64,000 nucleotides of DNA from JADHLJ01 sp038118725 (GTDB lineage: Bacteria; Pseudomonadota; Alphaproteobacteria; Thalassobaculales; Thalassobaculaceae): contig JAYOIK010000022.1 of NCBI GenBank assembly GCA_038118725.1, forward strand, positions 1 to 64,000, given 5' to 3'. The notes below the pieces were generated by a model that worked only from the letters and a program-made list of their open reading frames with translations, was not told the origin of the DNA and did not search any database. Position 1 is the first letter of the stretch. Every line of letters begins with the position of its first letter. A program made the translations under genes and the position numbers. Positions 34,490-43,398 of this stretch are shown piece after piece.

Positions 34490-36361
34490 ATGGACGGGGC
34501 GGTTGGCGTCAAGGGTCAACGGCCCAACATGAAGGCCCGCCGCTGGACGTTTCTGGCGCTGGTCCTTTCCACGATGGCCGGCCTGACATTCGTGTTGGCG
34601 AGCCTGTTCATGCCCAAGGGGTTGAACGGCTTCGAAATCGCGATGATCGTGCTTTTCGCGTTGAACACCCCCTGGCTTTCGATCGGTTTCTGGAACGCCG
34701 TGATCGGCTTCTCGCTTTTGCATGGCCGGCGAAACTGGCTCGGCGCGGTAACGCCGCTCCAGGGGCATGACGACACGACCTCCGAGATCACCACGCGCAC
34801 CGCCATCGTCATGCCCGTGTTCAACGAAGATCCGAGCCGGGTTCAGAGGCATCTGCGCACGGTCACCCAGTCCCTGGATGCAACCGGGCTTGCCGAGCAT
34901 TTCGAGATCTTCTTGATGAGCGATACCAATCGCGCGGACCTGGCGGCGGAGGAAGAGCGTCTATTCGCCAATTGGCGCGCGACGGACCCGCGCCCGGAAC
35001 GCCTGCACTATCGCCGGCGGGTTGAGAACACCCGCCAAAAAGTCGGAAACATCGAGGATTTCTGCGAGCGCTGGGGTGACGGCTTCGAGCATATGGTGGT
35101 GCTTGACGCCGACAGTCTGATGTCCGGCGGCGCGATCCTGCGGATGGTTCGCCTGATGCAGGCCAATCCGCGATTGGGCATCTTGCAAAGCCTCGTGACC
35201 GGCCTGCCGGCGACCAGCGCCTTCGCGCGGGTTTTCCAGTTCGGGATGCGCCACGGCATGCGATCCTATACGACGGGGAGCGCCTGGTGGCAGGGCGACG
35301 AGGGTCCCTATTGGGGCCATAACGCGATCATTCGCCTGGCGCCGTTCCGGGCGCATTGTCGCTTGCCGCGCCTGTCCGGAAAGGCGCCCCTTGGTGGCGA
35401 GATTCTCAGCCATGATCAGGTTGAGGCGGTGATGATGCGCCGTGCCGGATATGAGGTACGCGTGCTTCCGATCGAGGATGGCAGTTTCGAGGAGAACCCG
35501 CCGACCTTGCAGGATTTCATGAAACGAGATCTACGTTGGTGTCAGGGGAATGTGCAGTATCTCAAACTGTTGACCATGCCGGGCATTCGCCCCCTCGGAC
35601 GGCTGCAACTGCTGTTGGCGATCATGATGTATACCGCCGCGCCGGTCTGGTACGCCTTCATGTTGACCGGGCTGGCGCAATTCGCTCATGGCGCGTTGAC
35701 GCACCAGGTTACCCTGCACGATGAAATCATGAGCGCGTTCATGGTTCCCATGGCGGAAATGGGTGGCGGCGTGATTTTGTTCATTGTGATTCTTGGGATG
35801 AATTTCGCGCCGAAGATCCTGGGTGTCCTCGATGTTCTTTTGCGGCCCGGCGAGCGGACGCGCTACGGCGGAGCGGGCGTCTTGACCTTGAGCGCGATCG
35901 TCGAGGCATTGTTCTCCATGCTGATCGCCCCGGTGGTTGCCTTGGCGCAAACGATATTCCTGGTCGCCTTGTTTCTTGGGCACAAGGTGACCTGGGATGG
36001 CCAGACGCGCGATCAGTACAGCGTGACACTCTCCGAGGCGTTTCGTGGGTTATGGCCGCAGACTTTGATGGGGTTGTTTTTCGCGTTCGGGCTGGCGATC
36101 CTTGCCCCAGAGTTCCTGATTTGGGGGGCGCCGGTAACCGTGGGATTGCTCCTCGCGGCGCCCTTCGCCTCGATTACCTCGCGACCGGATCTCGGACGCG
36201 CGTTTGCGACGTCGGGGATCTGCGCCATTCCCGAGGAACAAGCACCGTCGGTGGAACTCATGTGGCTGGGATACGGCCCAGAGCTGTTCGACGGCCAATC
36301 CTGCGCACCGGCGATCGGCGAGTTCATCCGCCCGATCGCGCCGAGCGACCAAGGCGATTGA
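34490..36361 (+). CDS. opgH: Glucan glucosyltransferase OpgH (MdoH)
   Basis: A 623-residue GT2 membrane glucosyltransferase. The first helices (about 20-80) are followed by a cytoplasmic catalytic domain with TAIVMPVFNEDPSRV, VLDADSLMSG (DAD) and RDLRWCQGN (the RW motif), then four or more C-terminal helices. It makes the beta-glucan backbone of periplasmic glucans from UDP-glucose. Shorter than enterobacterial MdoH (about 850) because the N-terminal extension is lacking. No opgG lies beside it. The open frame reaches back to 34082 over opgC; ATG 34490 is preferred, with GTG 34469 possible. Confidence 0.87.
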   Translation: MDGAVGVKGQRPNMKARRWTFLALVLSTMAGLTFVLASLFMPKGLNGFEIAMIVLFALNTPWLSIGFWNAVIGFSLLHGRRNWLGAVTPLQGHDDTTSEITTRTAIVMPVFNEDPSRVQRHLRTVTQSLDATGLAEHFEIFLMSDTNRADLAAEEERLFANWRATDPRPERLHYRRRVENTRQKVGNIEDFCERWGDGFEHMVVLDADSLMSGGAILRMVRLMQANPRLGILQSLVTGLPATSAFARVFQFGMRHGMRSYTTGSAWWQGDEGPYWGHNAIIRLAPFRAHCRLPRLSGKAPLGGEILSHDQVEAVMMRRAGYEVRVLPIEDGSFEENPPTLQDFMKRDLRWCQGNVQYLKLLTMPGIRPLGRLQLLLAIMMYTAAPVWYAFMLTGLAQFAHGALTHQVTLHDEIMSAFMVPMAEMGGGVILFIVILGMNFAPKILGVLDVLLRPGERTRYGGAGVLTLSAIVEALFSMLIAPVVALAQTIFLVALFLGHKVTWDGQTRDQYSVTLSEAFRGLWPQTLMGLFFAFGLAILAPEFLIWGAPVTVGLLLAAPFASITSRPDLGRAFATSGICAIPEEQAPSVELMWLGYGPELFDGQSCAPAIGEFIRPIAPSDQGD

Positions 36362-36433
36362 AGGCACGCTGGCGGCGGGGGAGCTCTAGTCTTATTCTCG
36401 CGGCGACTTGAACGCACGCGGGGAAGTTGATCC

Positions 36434-37045
36434 ATGCCCGACCAGGATGACGTACCGGCATACGGCAATCCCTGGACCGTTCGCGCCAAACATGTCACCT
36501 ATGAAAACCGTTGGATCCGGGTGATCGAGCACGACGTGCTGAACCCGGCGGGAAACCCGGGAATATACGGCGTCGTGCATGTGAAGCATTTGGCGATCGG
36601 CATGCTTCCGCTTGACGAAGACGGTTTCACCTATCTGGTCGGCCAGCACCGCTTCCCGGGGGATTGCTTCAGTTGGGAGTTACCCGAGGGTGGAGGACGC
36701 TTCGAGGATGCTCCCGAGGTGTCGGCGGCGCGAGAATTGCGCGAGGAGACCGGTCTGCGGGCGAACCACTGGCATCCGTTCCTGAACATGGACTTGTCGA
36801 ACTCAATCACCGATGAACGCGCCATCGGCTTGATCGCTTGGGACCTGGAACAGTTCCCGCCGGAGCCCGAGGATGAAGAGAAGATCGAGATCCGCCGTGT
36901 GCGTTTCGCCGAGGCGCTGGCCATGGCTTTGTCGGGCAAGATCGTCGATGCCTTCGCCCAAGCCATGTTGTTCAAGGCTCGTCTGTTGGCCGACCGAGGC
37001 AAGTTGCCGGAACCGGTTCTGGCTCGGATCAAGGCGGGATCGTAG
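36434..37045 (+). CDS. Nudix hydrolase (ADP-ribose pyrophosphatase-like)
   Basis: A 203-residue protein with a full Nudix box, GGRFEDAPEVSAARELREET (about 75-94), in which the REx2EE metal ligands are intact. The N-terminal region NPWTVRAKHVTYENRW resembles ADP-ribose pyrophosphatases. It probably cleaves ADP-ribose or another nucleoside diphosphate derivative. Single gene, 72 bases after opgH. Confidence 0.86.
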   Translation: MPDQDDVPAYGNPWTVRAKHVTYENRWIRVIEHDVLNPAGNPGIYGVVHVKHLAIGMLPLDEDGFTYLVGQHRFPGDCFSWELPEGGGRFEDAPEVSAARELREETGLRANHWHPFLNMDLSNSITDERAIGLIAWDLEQFPPEPEDEEKIEIRRVRFAEALAMALSGKIVDAFAQAMLFKARLLADRGKLPEPVLARIKAGS

Positions 37046-37056
37046 CGTTCCGGCCG

Positions 37057-37728
37057 CTATGGTCGCGCCCACATGCGCATCAGGTTTAGTCGGCCCTTCT
37101 CTAGCGTGCGGATCACCTCGGCGTCTCCTTTGTTCTTCACGAGGATATCCGCGGCGCCGGCGAGATCGGCGAGCACCTCGCGCTGCTGGGGATCGGGCAC
37201 CATGCTCTCGACCCAGGTCACGGCGGCCAGGCGCCGTCCCTTGGTGATCGGCGTGACCCGGTGGGTGTAGTGGGTTGGGTAGAGCACCGCGTCGCCGGGC
37301 GCGAGCTTGAAGGCGTGCTCGCCAAACGGCGATTCAAGCGTCAGTTCCCCGCCTTCATAGGCGTCGGGGCTGTTGAGAAAGATGGTGATCGACAGATCCG
37401 TGCGCATCCCCGGATAGGGCCCCATGAGCGCCGCGTCGATATGGCGGTCGTAGCGTTCACCTTGCTTATAGGAGTTGAAGATCGGCGAGAGAATGCGCCG
37501 GGGCAGGGCGACCTGGTTGAAGGTCTCGTTGCGTCGCATCGCCGTCATGACCATATCCGAAAGCTCGCGGTATTCAGGGCTGGTCGGTGGTACTTGCGTG
37601 TTCTTCTTCAGCTCGGCGCCCAACACGCCGCCACTCATGCTCCCATCGGCGAAGGGCATGGAAAACAGTTTCGTCGCGATCGCGCGCACCTGATCCTTGG
37701 ATAGAAGTTCGGGAATAACCGCGACCAT
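37057..37728 (-). CDS. PiuC-like Fe(II)/2-oxoglutarate dioxygenase
   Basis: A 223-residue PKHD-type hydroxylase. Iron ligands are visible as RHIDAAL (HxD, about residues 96-98) and the distal His in YPTHYTHRVTP (about 155-159), followed by the 2-oxoglutarate Arg in KGRRLAAVTW. The pattern matches the PiuC family found beside TonB-dependent receptors, although no receptor gene is near here. Start ATG 37728 follows GAGGTCGAT; the longer frame would cover the divergent promoter. Confidence 0.85.
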   Translation of the reverse strand: MVAVIPELLSKDQVRAIATKLFSMPFADGSMSGGVLGAELKKNTQVPPTSPEYRELSDMVMTAMRRNETFNQVALPRRILSPIFNSYKQGERYDRHIDAALMGPYPGMRTDLSITIFLNSPDAYEGGELTLESPFGEHAFKLAPGDAVLYPTHYTHRVTPITKGRRLAAVTWVESMVPDPQQREVLADLAGAADILVKNKGDAEVIRTLEKGRLNLMRMWARP

Positions 37729-37858
37729 ATCGACCTCGCCCTGGATTGTGAGGCTGGAGTCTACCCAACGGGGAGGCGGTGGGAAAGCGCGGCGCGAATT
37801 GAACCGCGGTCTGGCGTCGAGTCTTGCCGGGCGGGAGGAAATGTTTGCCCGGTCGGCC

Positions 37859-37872
37859 TGTCGGGGATCTCC
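37859..37872. promoter_or_regulatory. Candidate activator site, copy of the 31805 element
   Basis: TGTCGGGGATCTCC begins 43 bases upstream of the GG of the sigma-54 promoter at 37900 and differs at two positions from the element at 31805-31818. Confidence 0.4.
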
Positions 37873-37899
37873 AAACCCTTGGTTTCCGCGGATATCCTT

Positions 37900-37915
37900 T
37901 CGGCACGGCTCTTGC
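37900..37915 (+). promoter_or_regulatory. Sigma-54 promoter
   Basis: TCGGCACG-GCTC-TTGC has the invariant GG (37902-37903) and GC (37914-37915) with N10 between them, and GGCACG plus TTGC intact. Predicted start is near 37927, leaving a leader of about 72 bases before ATG 37999. Confidence 0.68.
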
Positions 37916-37998
37916 GTTCCTTCAGGGCAGGTCACAAAGACCCGGTCCAAGAATTGGGTCGAGGAAAACAGGTCGAAGAATTTGAGTGGGAGACGACA

Positions 37999-38652
37999 AT
38001 GTCCTTGAGCGCGGTACTGAAAGCCGGACTAAGCGCGCGCGACGCGAACGAGACCGAAACCGAGGCCGGCTGGGACCCCTATCCCAGCGACGAGAAGCGC
38101 GCCAAACCGGTTCCCGCCTTGAAACCCATTGGAGCCAAGCGCCCGGGCCAGATTGAACCGACTTTGGGTGCCGGATTGTCCGACTCCCTGCCGAAACCTA
38201 AGATAACGGTACCGCCGACCCGACAGCCGGCCAACGCGAATGCCAACTCCCACCGCGGCGCGGGAGAGCCCAGGGCTCGACGCCAGGCCGTGATCGAGGA
38301 GATCGCCGGGGTGCCGACGCGAAAGTCCGGACGCGTCAATCCTCAGCAATATATACGTGAACTTGACCGCTACCACGCCGAGCAGAACCGCCATCTCACC
38401 CAGGACGCGGTGATGGATGTCGCGTCCCACGAGGTAGAGCGTGTCGCCAAGCTCGCCGCCAAGGTGCGGGGTCGCTACATCGCCAAACTTCTTGATACCG
38501 GCAACTCCCAGCAAGCCGGGTTGAAGGAAGCGGAATTGGCCGAGCTCCGTCGCTATCGCGAATCACATGAAGAGCTCTGTCATGGTCTCGAATTGTTGAA
38601 ATCAGCCATCGCCGAGGGAGATATCAGCGTTTCCGGCATGATCAAGGGCTAA
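37999..38652 (+). CDS. Unknown 217-residue protein behind a sigma-54 promoter
   Basis: A soluble protein with two parts. Residues 1 to about 105 are Pro/Ala/Asn-rich and probably disordered (PKPKITVPPTRQPANANA). Residues about 110-217 are predicted helical and charged, with QQYIRELDRYHAEQNRHL and LAELRRYRESHEELCHGLEL suggesting a coiled coil. There is no signal peptide and I do not recognise a family. ATG 37999 follows GGGAGACGACA and the sigma-54 promoter; the open frame from 37879 would begin upstream of the promoter. Sigma-54 in this class often drives flagellar, stress or nitrogen genes; no choice is possible here. Confidence 0.75.
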   Translation: MSLSAVLKAGLSARDANETETEAGWDPYPSDEKRAKPVPALKPIGAKRPGQIEPTLGAGLSDSLPKPKITVPPTRQPANANANSHRGAGEPRARRQAVIEEIAGVPTRKSGRVNPQQYIRELDRYHAEQNRHLTQDAVMDVASHEVERVAKLAAKVRGRYIAKLLDTGNSQQAGLKEAELAELRRYRESHEELCHGLELLKSAIAEGDISVSGMIKG

Positions 38653-38696
38653 GCGGAACCCAACACCATCCATTTTCAAGGTTTCACCCAGAGCGG

Positions 38697-38796
38697 NNNN
38701 NNNNNNNNNNNNNNNNNNNNNNNNNNNNNNNNNNNNNNNNNNNNNNNNNNNNNNNNNNNNNNNNNNNNNNNNNNNNNNNNNNNNNNNNNNNNNNNN
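38697..38796. other. Assembly gap of exactly 100 N
   Basis: A run of 100 N, the conventional scaffold placeholder of unknown true length. The sequence just left ends CCAGAGCGG and the sequence just right begins with the same nine bases, so the contigs may overlap or the gap may hold only a hairpin arm. No gene is interrupted as far as can be seen. Confidence 0.95.
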
Positions 38797-38819
38797 CCAG
38801 AGCGGCCCCGGTCTTTTTT
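38797..38819 (+). terminator. Right arm and T-run of a probable terminator at the gap
   Basis: CCAGAGCGGCCCCGGTC followed by six T reads like the descending arm and U-tract of a GC-rich intrinsic terminator; the complementary arm would lie in the gap. It would end the transcript of the 37999 gene. Confidence 0.45.
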
Positions 38820-38907
38820 GTGAGCCGTCTCAACCTTCGAATTCCATGTCGCGCCTATTCCCGGTTTGTGGCATTCATGCTCGGGTGGTTGGCGAGGAGG
38901 AAGCGCG

Positions 38908-39708
38908 ATGGTTTTGGATCAGAATTCGATTTCGGCGTTTCGCGAGGATGGGGCGACGGTTCTGCGTGGCGTCTTTTCAGCCGAATGGATTGAAGCCCTG
39001 CGGCGCGGAGTTGATCACAACATGGGCACGCCGGGTCCCTATACACGCGGTTATACCAAGGAAGGCGCGCCGGGCCATTTCTTCGGGGATTACTGCAATT
39101 GGAGCCGTATCGAAGAATATCGCTCGTTCTTCTTCGATTCTCCCGCCGCCGAGATCGCCGGCGATCTGATGGGCTCGAAAAAGGTTAATCTTTTTCACGA
39201 GCATGTCCTGGTGAAGGAACCAGGCACCCTGGACCGCACGCCCTGGCATCATGATCAACCGTATTACTGTGTCGATGGGCGTGACACGTGTTCGCTTTGG
39301 ATTCCGCTGGATCCGGTGCCGCGCGAGACCTGCGTGGAGTTCGTCGCGGGCTCGCACCGATGGGGGAGATGGTTCACTCCCACCAAGTTCGTCGGCGTGC
39401 AGTACGAGCGGGAAGACGACGGTCACGAGACCATCCCGGATATCGACGCGGACAGAGACGCTTACCGGTTCCTTTCATGGGATCTGGAGCCTGGAGATTG
39501 TATCGCGTTTCATTTTCTCACCGTCCATGGCGCGCCGGGAAACGCCTCGCAATCCAATCGCCGCCGCGCCTTCGCCGCGCGCTTTACCGGTGACGACGCG
39601 GTCTATGTTCGGCGCGCGGGCGAGATGTCGCCGCCGTTTCCCGAATTGACCCTGAAGCCTGGGCAGAAGCTCGATTGCGATACCTTCCCGGTGTTGCGCG
39701 GGGCATAA
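38908..39708 (+). CDS. PhyH-family (phytanoyl-CoA dioxygenase-like) oxygenase
   Basis: A 266-residue Fe(II)/2-oxoglutarate dioxygenase. The iron-binding H-x-D lies in TPWHHDQPYYC (about 108-118) and the distal His in HFLTVHGAPGN (about 213-218), with Arg in NRRRAFAARF for 2-oxoglutarate. Start ATG 38908 is preceded by GAGGAGG. Bacterial PhyH members hydroxylate diverse small molecules. The MFS gene follows by 29 bases and may transport its substrate or product. Confidence 0.86.
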   Translation: MVLDQNSISAFREDGATVLRGVFSAEWIEALRRGVDHNMGTPGPYTRGYTKEGAPGHFFGDYCNWSRIEEYRSFFFDSPAAEIAGDLMGSKKVNLFHEHVLVKEPGTLDRTPWHHDQPYYCVDGRDTCSLWIPLDPVPRETCVEFVAGSHRWGRWFTPTKFVGVQYEREDDGHETIPDIDADRDAYRFLSWDLEPGDCIAFHFLTVHGAPGNASQSNRRRAFAARFTGDDAVYVRRAGEMSPPFPELTLKPGQKLDCDTFPVLRGA

Positions 39709-39737
39709 CAACGGCCAAGTCCACGGTTCAGGATATC

Positions 39738-41015
39738 ATGATGGAGGCACCTCATCCGACCGGGATGAAAGGCGCGCGCCGACAAACCCGTGGTCTGATC
39801 CGTGTCATGGTCATCATGGGGGTCTTTCTGCTGCTGGTGCAGATTAACCGCACCGGTGGGGCGGTTTTGGCGACGGCCCTGGCTGATATTCATGGTCTTG
39901 CGCCGGCGACCATCGGTCTCGTGACCGGCGCGATGTTCCTCGCCTCGGCCGCCGTGCAACTTCCCGTCGGCTTGATGCTGGACCGGTTCGGGCCGCGCCG
40001 TATGATCACCTCGCTCGGGTTTTTGGCGGTCGCGGGCATGATCCTGTTCGCCGTCTCCGATGACGCGCTCGGCCTTACCGCGGCGCGTCTCCTGATCGGT
40101 GTCGGTCATGGGGCGTCGATCACTGGTGTCTATCTTCTGGTGGTCGCCTGGGCCCCTCCGGAGCGGGTCGCGAGCCTGGCCGCCTCGGTCATCGCGCTTG
40201 CCGGCGGATTTGGAGGATTGCTGTCGACAGCGCCGTTGGCCTTGGCGTTGCAGCGCTTCGGCTTTACCGAGACGTTTTTGGCGCTGGCGGTGGTTTCGGC
40301 GCTGATCATAGTGGTAATCTGGATCTTCGTGGGAGACCGCCCCGCGGGGACGACCAACACCCGACCTCGGGAGAGCTTGGGTGAAGCCTTGCGTGGACTG
40401 GTCGAAGTGATCGGTAATCGTGACCTGCGACCGATCTTCGTCATGGCGCTGTGTTTCTCCGCTCCATTCGCCACGATCGGCGGCCTCTGGGCCGGGCCCT
40501 ATCTAAGGGATATTCACGGTTTCAATCCCGCCAGCGCCGGAGCGATCATCCTCGTCATGGTTCTGTGCCTGAACCTGGGAACCTTCGCCTATGGTCCACT
40601 GGACCGGGTTTTCAGCAGCCGCAAGCGCATAGTCCTGGGGGGCGTCGCGATCATGACAACAGCGTTGTTGCTTCTCGCCGGTATACCCGATTTGCCGTTA
40701 TTCGCGGCCATCGGGCTTTTCGCGATATTCTCGATCGCCTCGCCGATCTTCGTGACCCTGGCGGCGCATTGCCGGAATTTCGTGCCCGAGCATCGCGCCG
40801 GTCGGGCGATCGCCGTCGTCAACCTCGTTGGTGTCGGCTTCATCTTTCTCTTACAGGGCGTAAGCGGCGGTATTATCAACGCCCTGGCGCCGAATGGCGC
40901 TCCGAGTGAGTTCGAGTACCGGTTGGTCTTCGGCCTCGTGGCCGCAACTCTGGTGGTGACCGGTGGGATCTACGCGCTCCACGCCCGGGAAGCCCCGCGC
41001 CGGGAAGCCGAATAG
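39738..41015 (+). CDS. MFS transporter
   Basis: A 425-residue major facilitator with twelve predicted helices. Motif A appears as GLMLDRFGPRRMI between helices 2 and 3, with LLIGVGHGASITGVYLL in helix 4. A CAGGA precedes ATG 39738 by four bases. It is probably co-transcribed with the PhyH oxygenase; substrate unknown. Confidence 0.83.
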   Translation: MMEAPHPTGMKGARRQTRGLIRVMVIMGVFLLLVQINRTGGAVLATALADIHGLAPATIGLVTGAMFLASAAVQLPVGLMLDRFGPRRMITSLGFLAVAGMILFAVSDDALGLTAARLLIGVGHGASITGVYLLVVAWAPPERVASLAASVIALAGGFGGLLSTAPLALALQRFGFTETFLALAVVSALIIVVIWIFVGDRPAGTTNTRPRESLGEALRGLVEVIGNRDLRPIFVMALCFSAPFATIGGLWAGPYLRDIHGFNPASAGAIILVMVLCLNLGTFAYGPLDRVFSSRKRIVLGGVAIMTTALLLLAGIPDLPLFAAIGLFAIFSIASPIFVTLAAHCRNFVPEHRAGRAIAVVNLVGVGFIFLLQGVSGGIINALAPNGAPSEFEYRLVFGLVAATLVVTGGIYALHAREAPRREAE

Positions 41016-41040
41016 AACCTGACCGTGATACCGAGGCCGT

Positions 41041-41808
41041 TTAGCCCTTCGCGCGGGCTTGAGCGACGAGATCGGCGAGGCGCTCCTCGCTGATGGCGCC
41101 AGGTACGATCGTGCCGTCGATGATGAAAGCCGGCGTGCCTCGTACCGACAGAGCCTCGCCAAGTTCACGGGCCTTGCGGATCTGGTCCATCACGTCCGGC
41201 GCGTCCATGTCTTTTTGCAACTTCTCCGTATCGAGACCGACCTCAAGGGCGGTTTGAAAAATCGCCGGTTCCGACAACCTGCCCCGCAAGCCCATGAGCG
41301 CCGTGTGGAAGGGTTCGTACTTGCCCTGTTTCGCCGCGGCGAGAGAGGCTCGGGCGGCGACCATGGACTCGGGACCGAGTATCGGAAACTCCTTCATCAC
41401 AATCCGCAGATTACCGTCGGCGCGGGCGAAATTGAGCAGCGGTTCGAGCATTCTTTTACAGTAGCCACATTGATAGTCGAAGAACTCGACAAGCGTGACA
41501 TCGCCGTCGGGATTGCCGAGGACGGGGTCACCGGGATCGCGCTCGATCGCCTCGCTTAGCGCCGCGACCCGTTCGGCCTGCAGACGTTGTTGAGCCATCT
41601 GCTCACGTTGTTGCATGGCTTGCAGCGACTCCATGATCACTTCCGGATGCCGCATGATGTAGTCGCGGATCAGCTCGTCTAGCGCCTGTTTTTGGCTATC
41701 GCTGAAGGCCGGCTTGTCATCGGCGAGCACGGTCGGGATGGGGGCCAACCGAACACCCAGGGCGAGGATGACGGCGGCGAAAAGGGGCAGGCGGGCGATG
41801 GTTTTCAT
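41041..41808 (-). CDS. Periplasmic DsbA-family thiol oxidoreductase
   Basis: A 255-residue secreted protein: signal peptide (about 1-29), a helical Gln/Glu-rich segment (about 30-85, ALDELIRDYIMRHPEVIMES) that in related proteins drives oligomerisation, then a DsbA thioredoxin domain with the CGYC redox site in FFDYQCGYCKRML (about 112-124) and the cis-Pro loop RGTPAFIIDG. It fits the alphaproteobacterial DsbA/ScsC-like group acting in disulfide formation or isomerisation. It lies 104 bases downstream of the M48 protease on the same strand. Confidence 0.87.
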   Translation of the reverse strand: MKTIARLPLFAAVILALGVRLAPIPTVLADDKPAFSDSQKQALDELIRDYIMRHPEVIMESLQAMQQREQMAQQRLQAERVAALSEAIERDPGDPVLGNPDGDVTLVEFFDYQCGYCKRMLEPLLNFARADGNLRIVMKEFPILGPESMVAARASLAAAKQGKYEPFHTALMGLRGRLSEPAIFQTALEVGLDTEKLQKDMDAPDVMDQIRKARELGEALSVRGTPAFIIDGTIVPGAISEERLADLVAQARAKG

Positions 41809-41912
41809 TCATGGGATCCAAGTCTGCGGCGGATATTCCTTGCCGTGTTACCGTCAGTGTCGCCCGGAACCGCGCTATTGGTCCAGCCACGTCGTCGTGA
41901 GGGCTTTGTATA

Positions 41913-43289
41913 CTAACGTCGACGGTCGCGGTCGGCTAAACGTTGCTTCGCGACCGTCTCGATGTCCAGGGCTCTGAGCCAGCCGGGCTCTCCACGTTTC
42001 AAATGATGTTGAGCGCGTCTCGCCTGTTGAATGGCGTCCTTGATCCGGTTCCGGAGCAAGGCCTCCTCGGCGAGGGAAAGCGCGAGTTCGCCTGGCATGT
42101 CGTTGCGGCCTTGAGCGGTCGCGAGCTGTCTCCAGGCGAAGGCCGAGGTTTCCATGTCGCGGATCGCGTTTTCCATGTGCCGAAGCGCCGATTTGTTAGA
42201 GTCCTCGGTGTTGATCGCAAGCTCCGCGCGGGCCAATTCGGCTTCGACCAGCGGGGCGTCACCGAGCAACTCGAGGGCTTTGATATAGGCTTCGCGGGCG
42301 CGCTCGGGTTGCCCCGACTCCGCGAGAATCTGTCCCTTCAACTCCCAAAAATAACCGTCCATTGGGCGCTCGGCGATCAAATCGTCGGTCAGTTCCAGGG
42401 CGCGTACGGTCGCTGGCTCCTGATATGTGGCGATCGCCCGGGCATAGCGCGCCGGCAAACTTTTATCCGTCTCGGGATAGCGTTGAAATGTTCGCGACGG
42501 CGAGAGCAAAAAACCGGCCAGCTTGGCGACCATGCGTTGGTGCATGGCCACGAACTCGGTCGGCGGCGGTACATCGGTGAAGGGCGAGTTGGCGGCATGA
42601 TTGCGCGCGAAGGCAATTCGGTCGCGGGTTAAGGGGTGGGTGTTCGCGTATTGCGATCGGCGCTCCGGCGCCAAAAGTTCCTGGCCGCTCAGGGTTTCCA
42701 GGAATTCGTAAAACCCCTTGGAGGATTGTCGGGTTGCGTCGAGCAGGCGGGTTGCGGCGTGGTCGGCGGCGGATTCCTGCGACTGGCTATATCGCAACAA
42801 TGCGTTGACCCCCGCGGCGCTGGTGCCTTGAAACACCGCGATCCCGACATCGGGCCGCCCGGTTGCAAGCGTTGTCGCCGCGCCGAGAAGCAATCCGAAC
42901 AACGCGGAATTTGATGTGTCTCGGATCGCGCCGGAGGTGCGGGCGAGGTGACCTCCGGCGATATGACCGGTTTCGTGGGCGATGACGCCGATCAGCTGGC
43001 CGGGAGAATCGGTCGCCATTAGCAGTCCGGAATTCAGGAATAGATTCTGGCCGCCGGCCACGAAGGCGTTGAGGGTTTCGTCTTTGATGATATAGATGCG
43101 CACCGCGTCGGGGTTCAGGCCCGCGGCGTTGAACAACGGTGTGGCGAAGGCGCGAATGGTAGCTTCGATTTCAGTGTCGCGAATGGGCGTACGGCCTTGT
43201 GCCTGGCTTGGTAGTATCGGCGTGGCGAGACAAGCGGCGAGCAGGCACGCGAATACCAAGTTCTTGACGGGGCCGGCCATGCGCGTCAT
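41913..43289 (-). CDS. Secreted M48 metalloprotease with TPR-like region (BepA-like)
   Basis: A 458-residue periplasmic protease with signal peptide (about 1-31), the zinc motif HETGHIAGGH (HExxH, about 106-110), a third ligand in ESAADHAATRLL and a C-terminal helical repeat region (about 280-458) with ELKGQILAESGQPERAREAY. This layout matches BepA, which controls the quality of outer-membrane proteins. The following DsbA-like gene would serve the same periplasmic folding task. Confidence 0.87.
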   Translation of the reverse strand: MTRMAGPVKNLVFACLLAACLATPILPSQAQGRTPIRDTEIEATIRAFATPLFNAAGLNPDAVRIYIIKDETLNAFVAGGQNLFLNSGLLMATDSPGQLIGVIAHETGHIAGGHLARTSGAIRDTSNSALFGLLLGAATTLATGRPDVGIAVFQGTSAAGVNALLRYSQSQESAADHAATRLLDATRQSSKGFYEFLETLSGQELLAPERRSQYANTHPLTRDRIAFARNHAANSPFTDVPPPTEFVAMHQRMVAKLAGFLLSPSRTFQRYPETDKSLPARYARAIATYQEPATVRALELTDDLIAERPMDGYFWELKGQILAESGQPERAREAYIKALELLGDAPLVEAELARAELAINTEDSNKSALRHMENAIRDMETSAFAWRQLATAQGRNDMPGELALSLAEEALLRNRIKDAIQQARRAQHHLKRGEPGWLRALDIETVAKQRLADRDRRR

Positions 43290-43398
43290 CGGACAGAGTC
43301 CATTGTATCAGGCGAAACATCTCATTCGGCGCGCGCGGACGCCGAAACCCGCCGCGAGCAACCACATAGTCCTTAACCATATAGGAGTCCGTGCCCGG

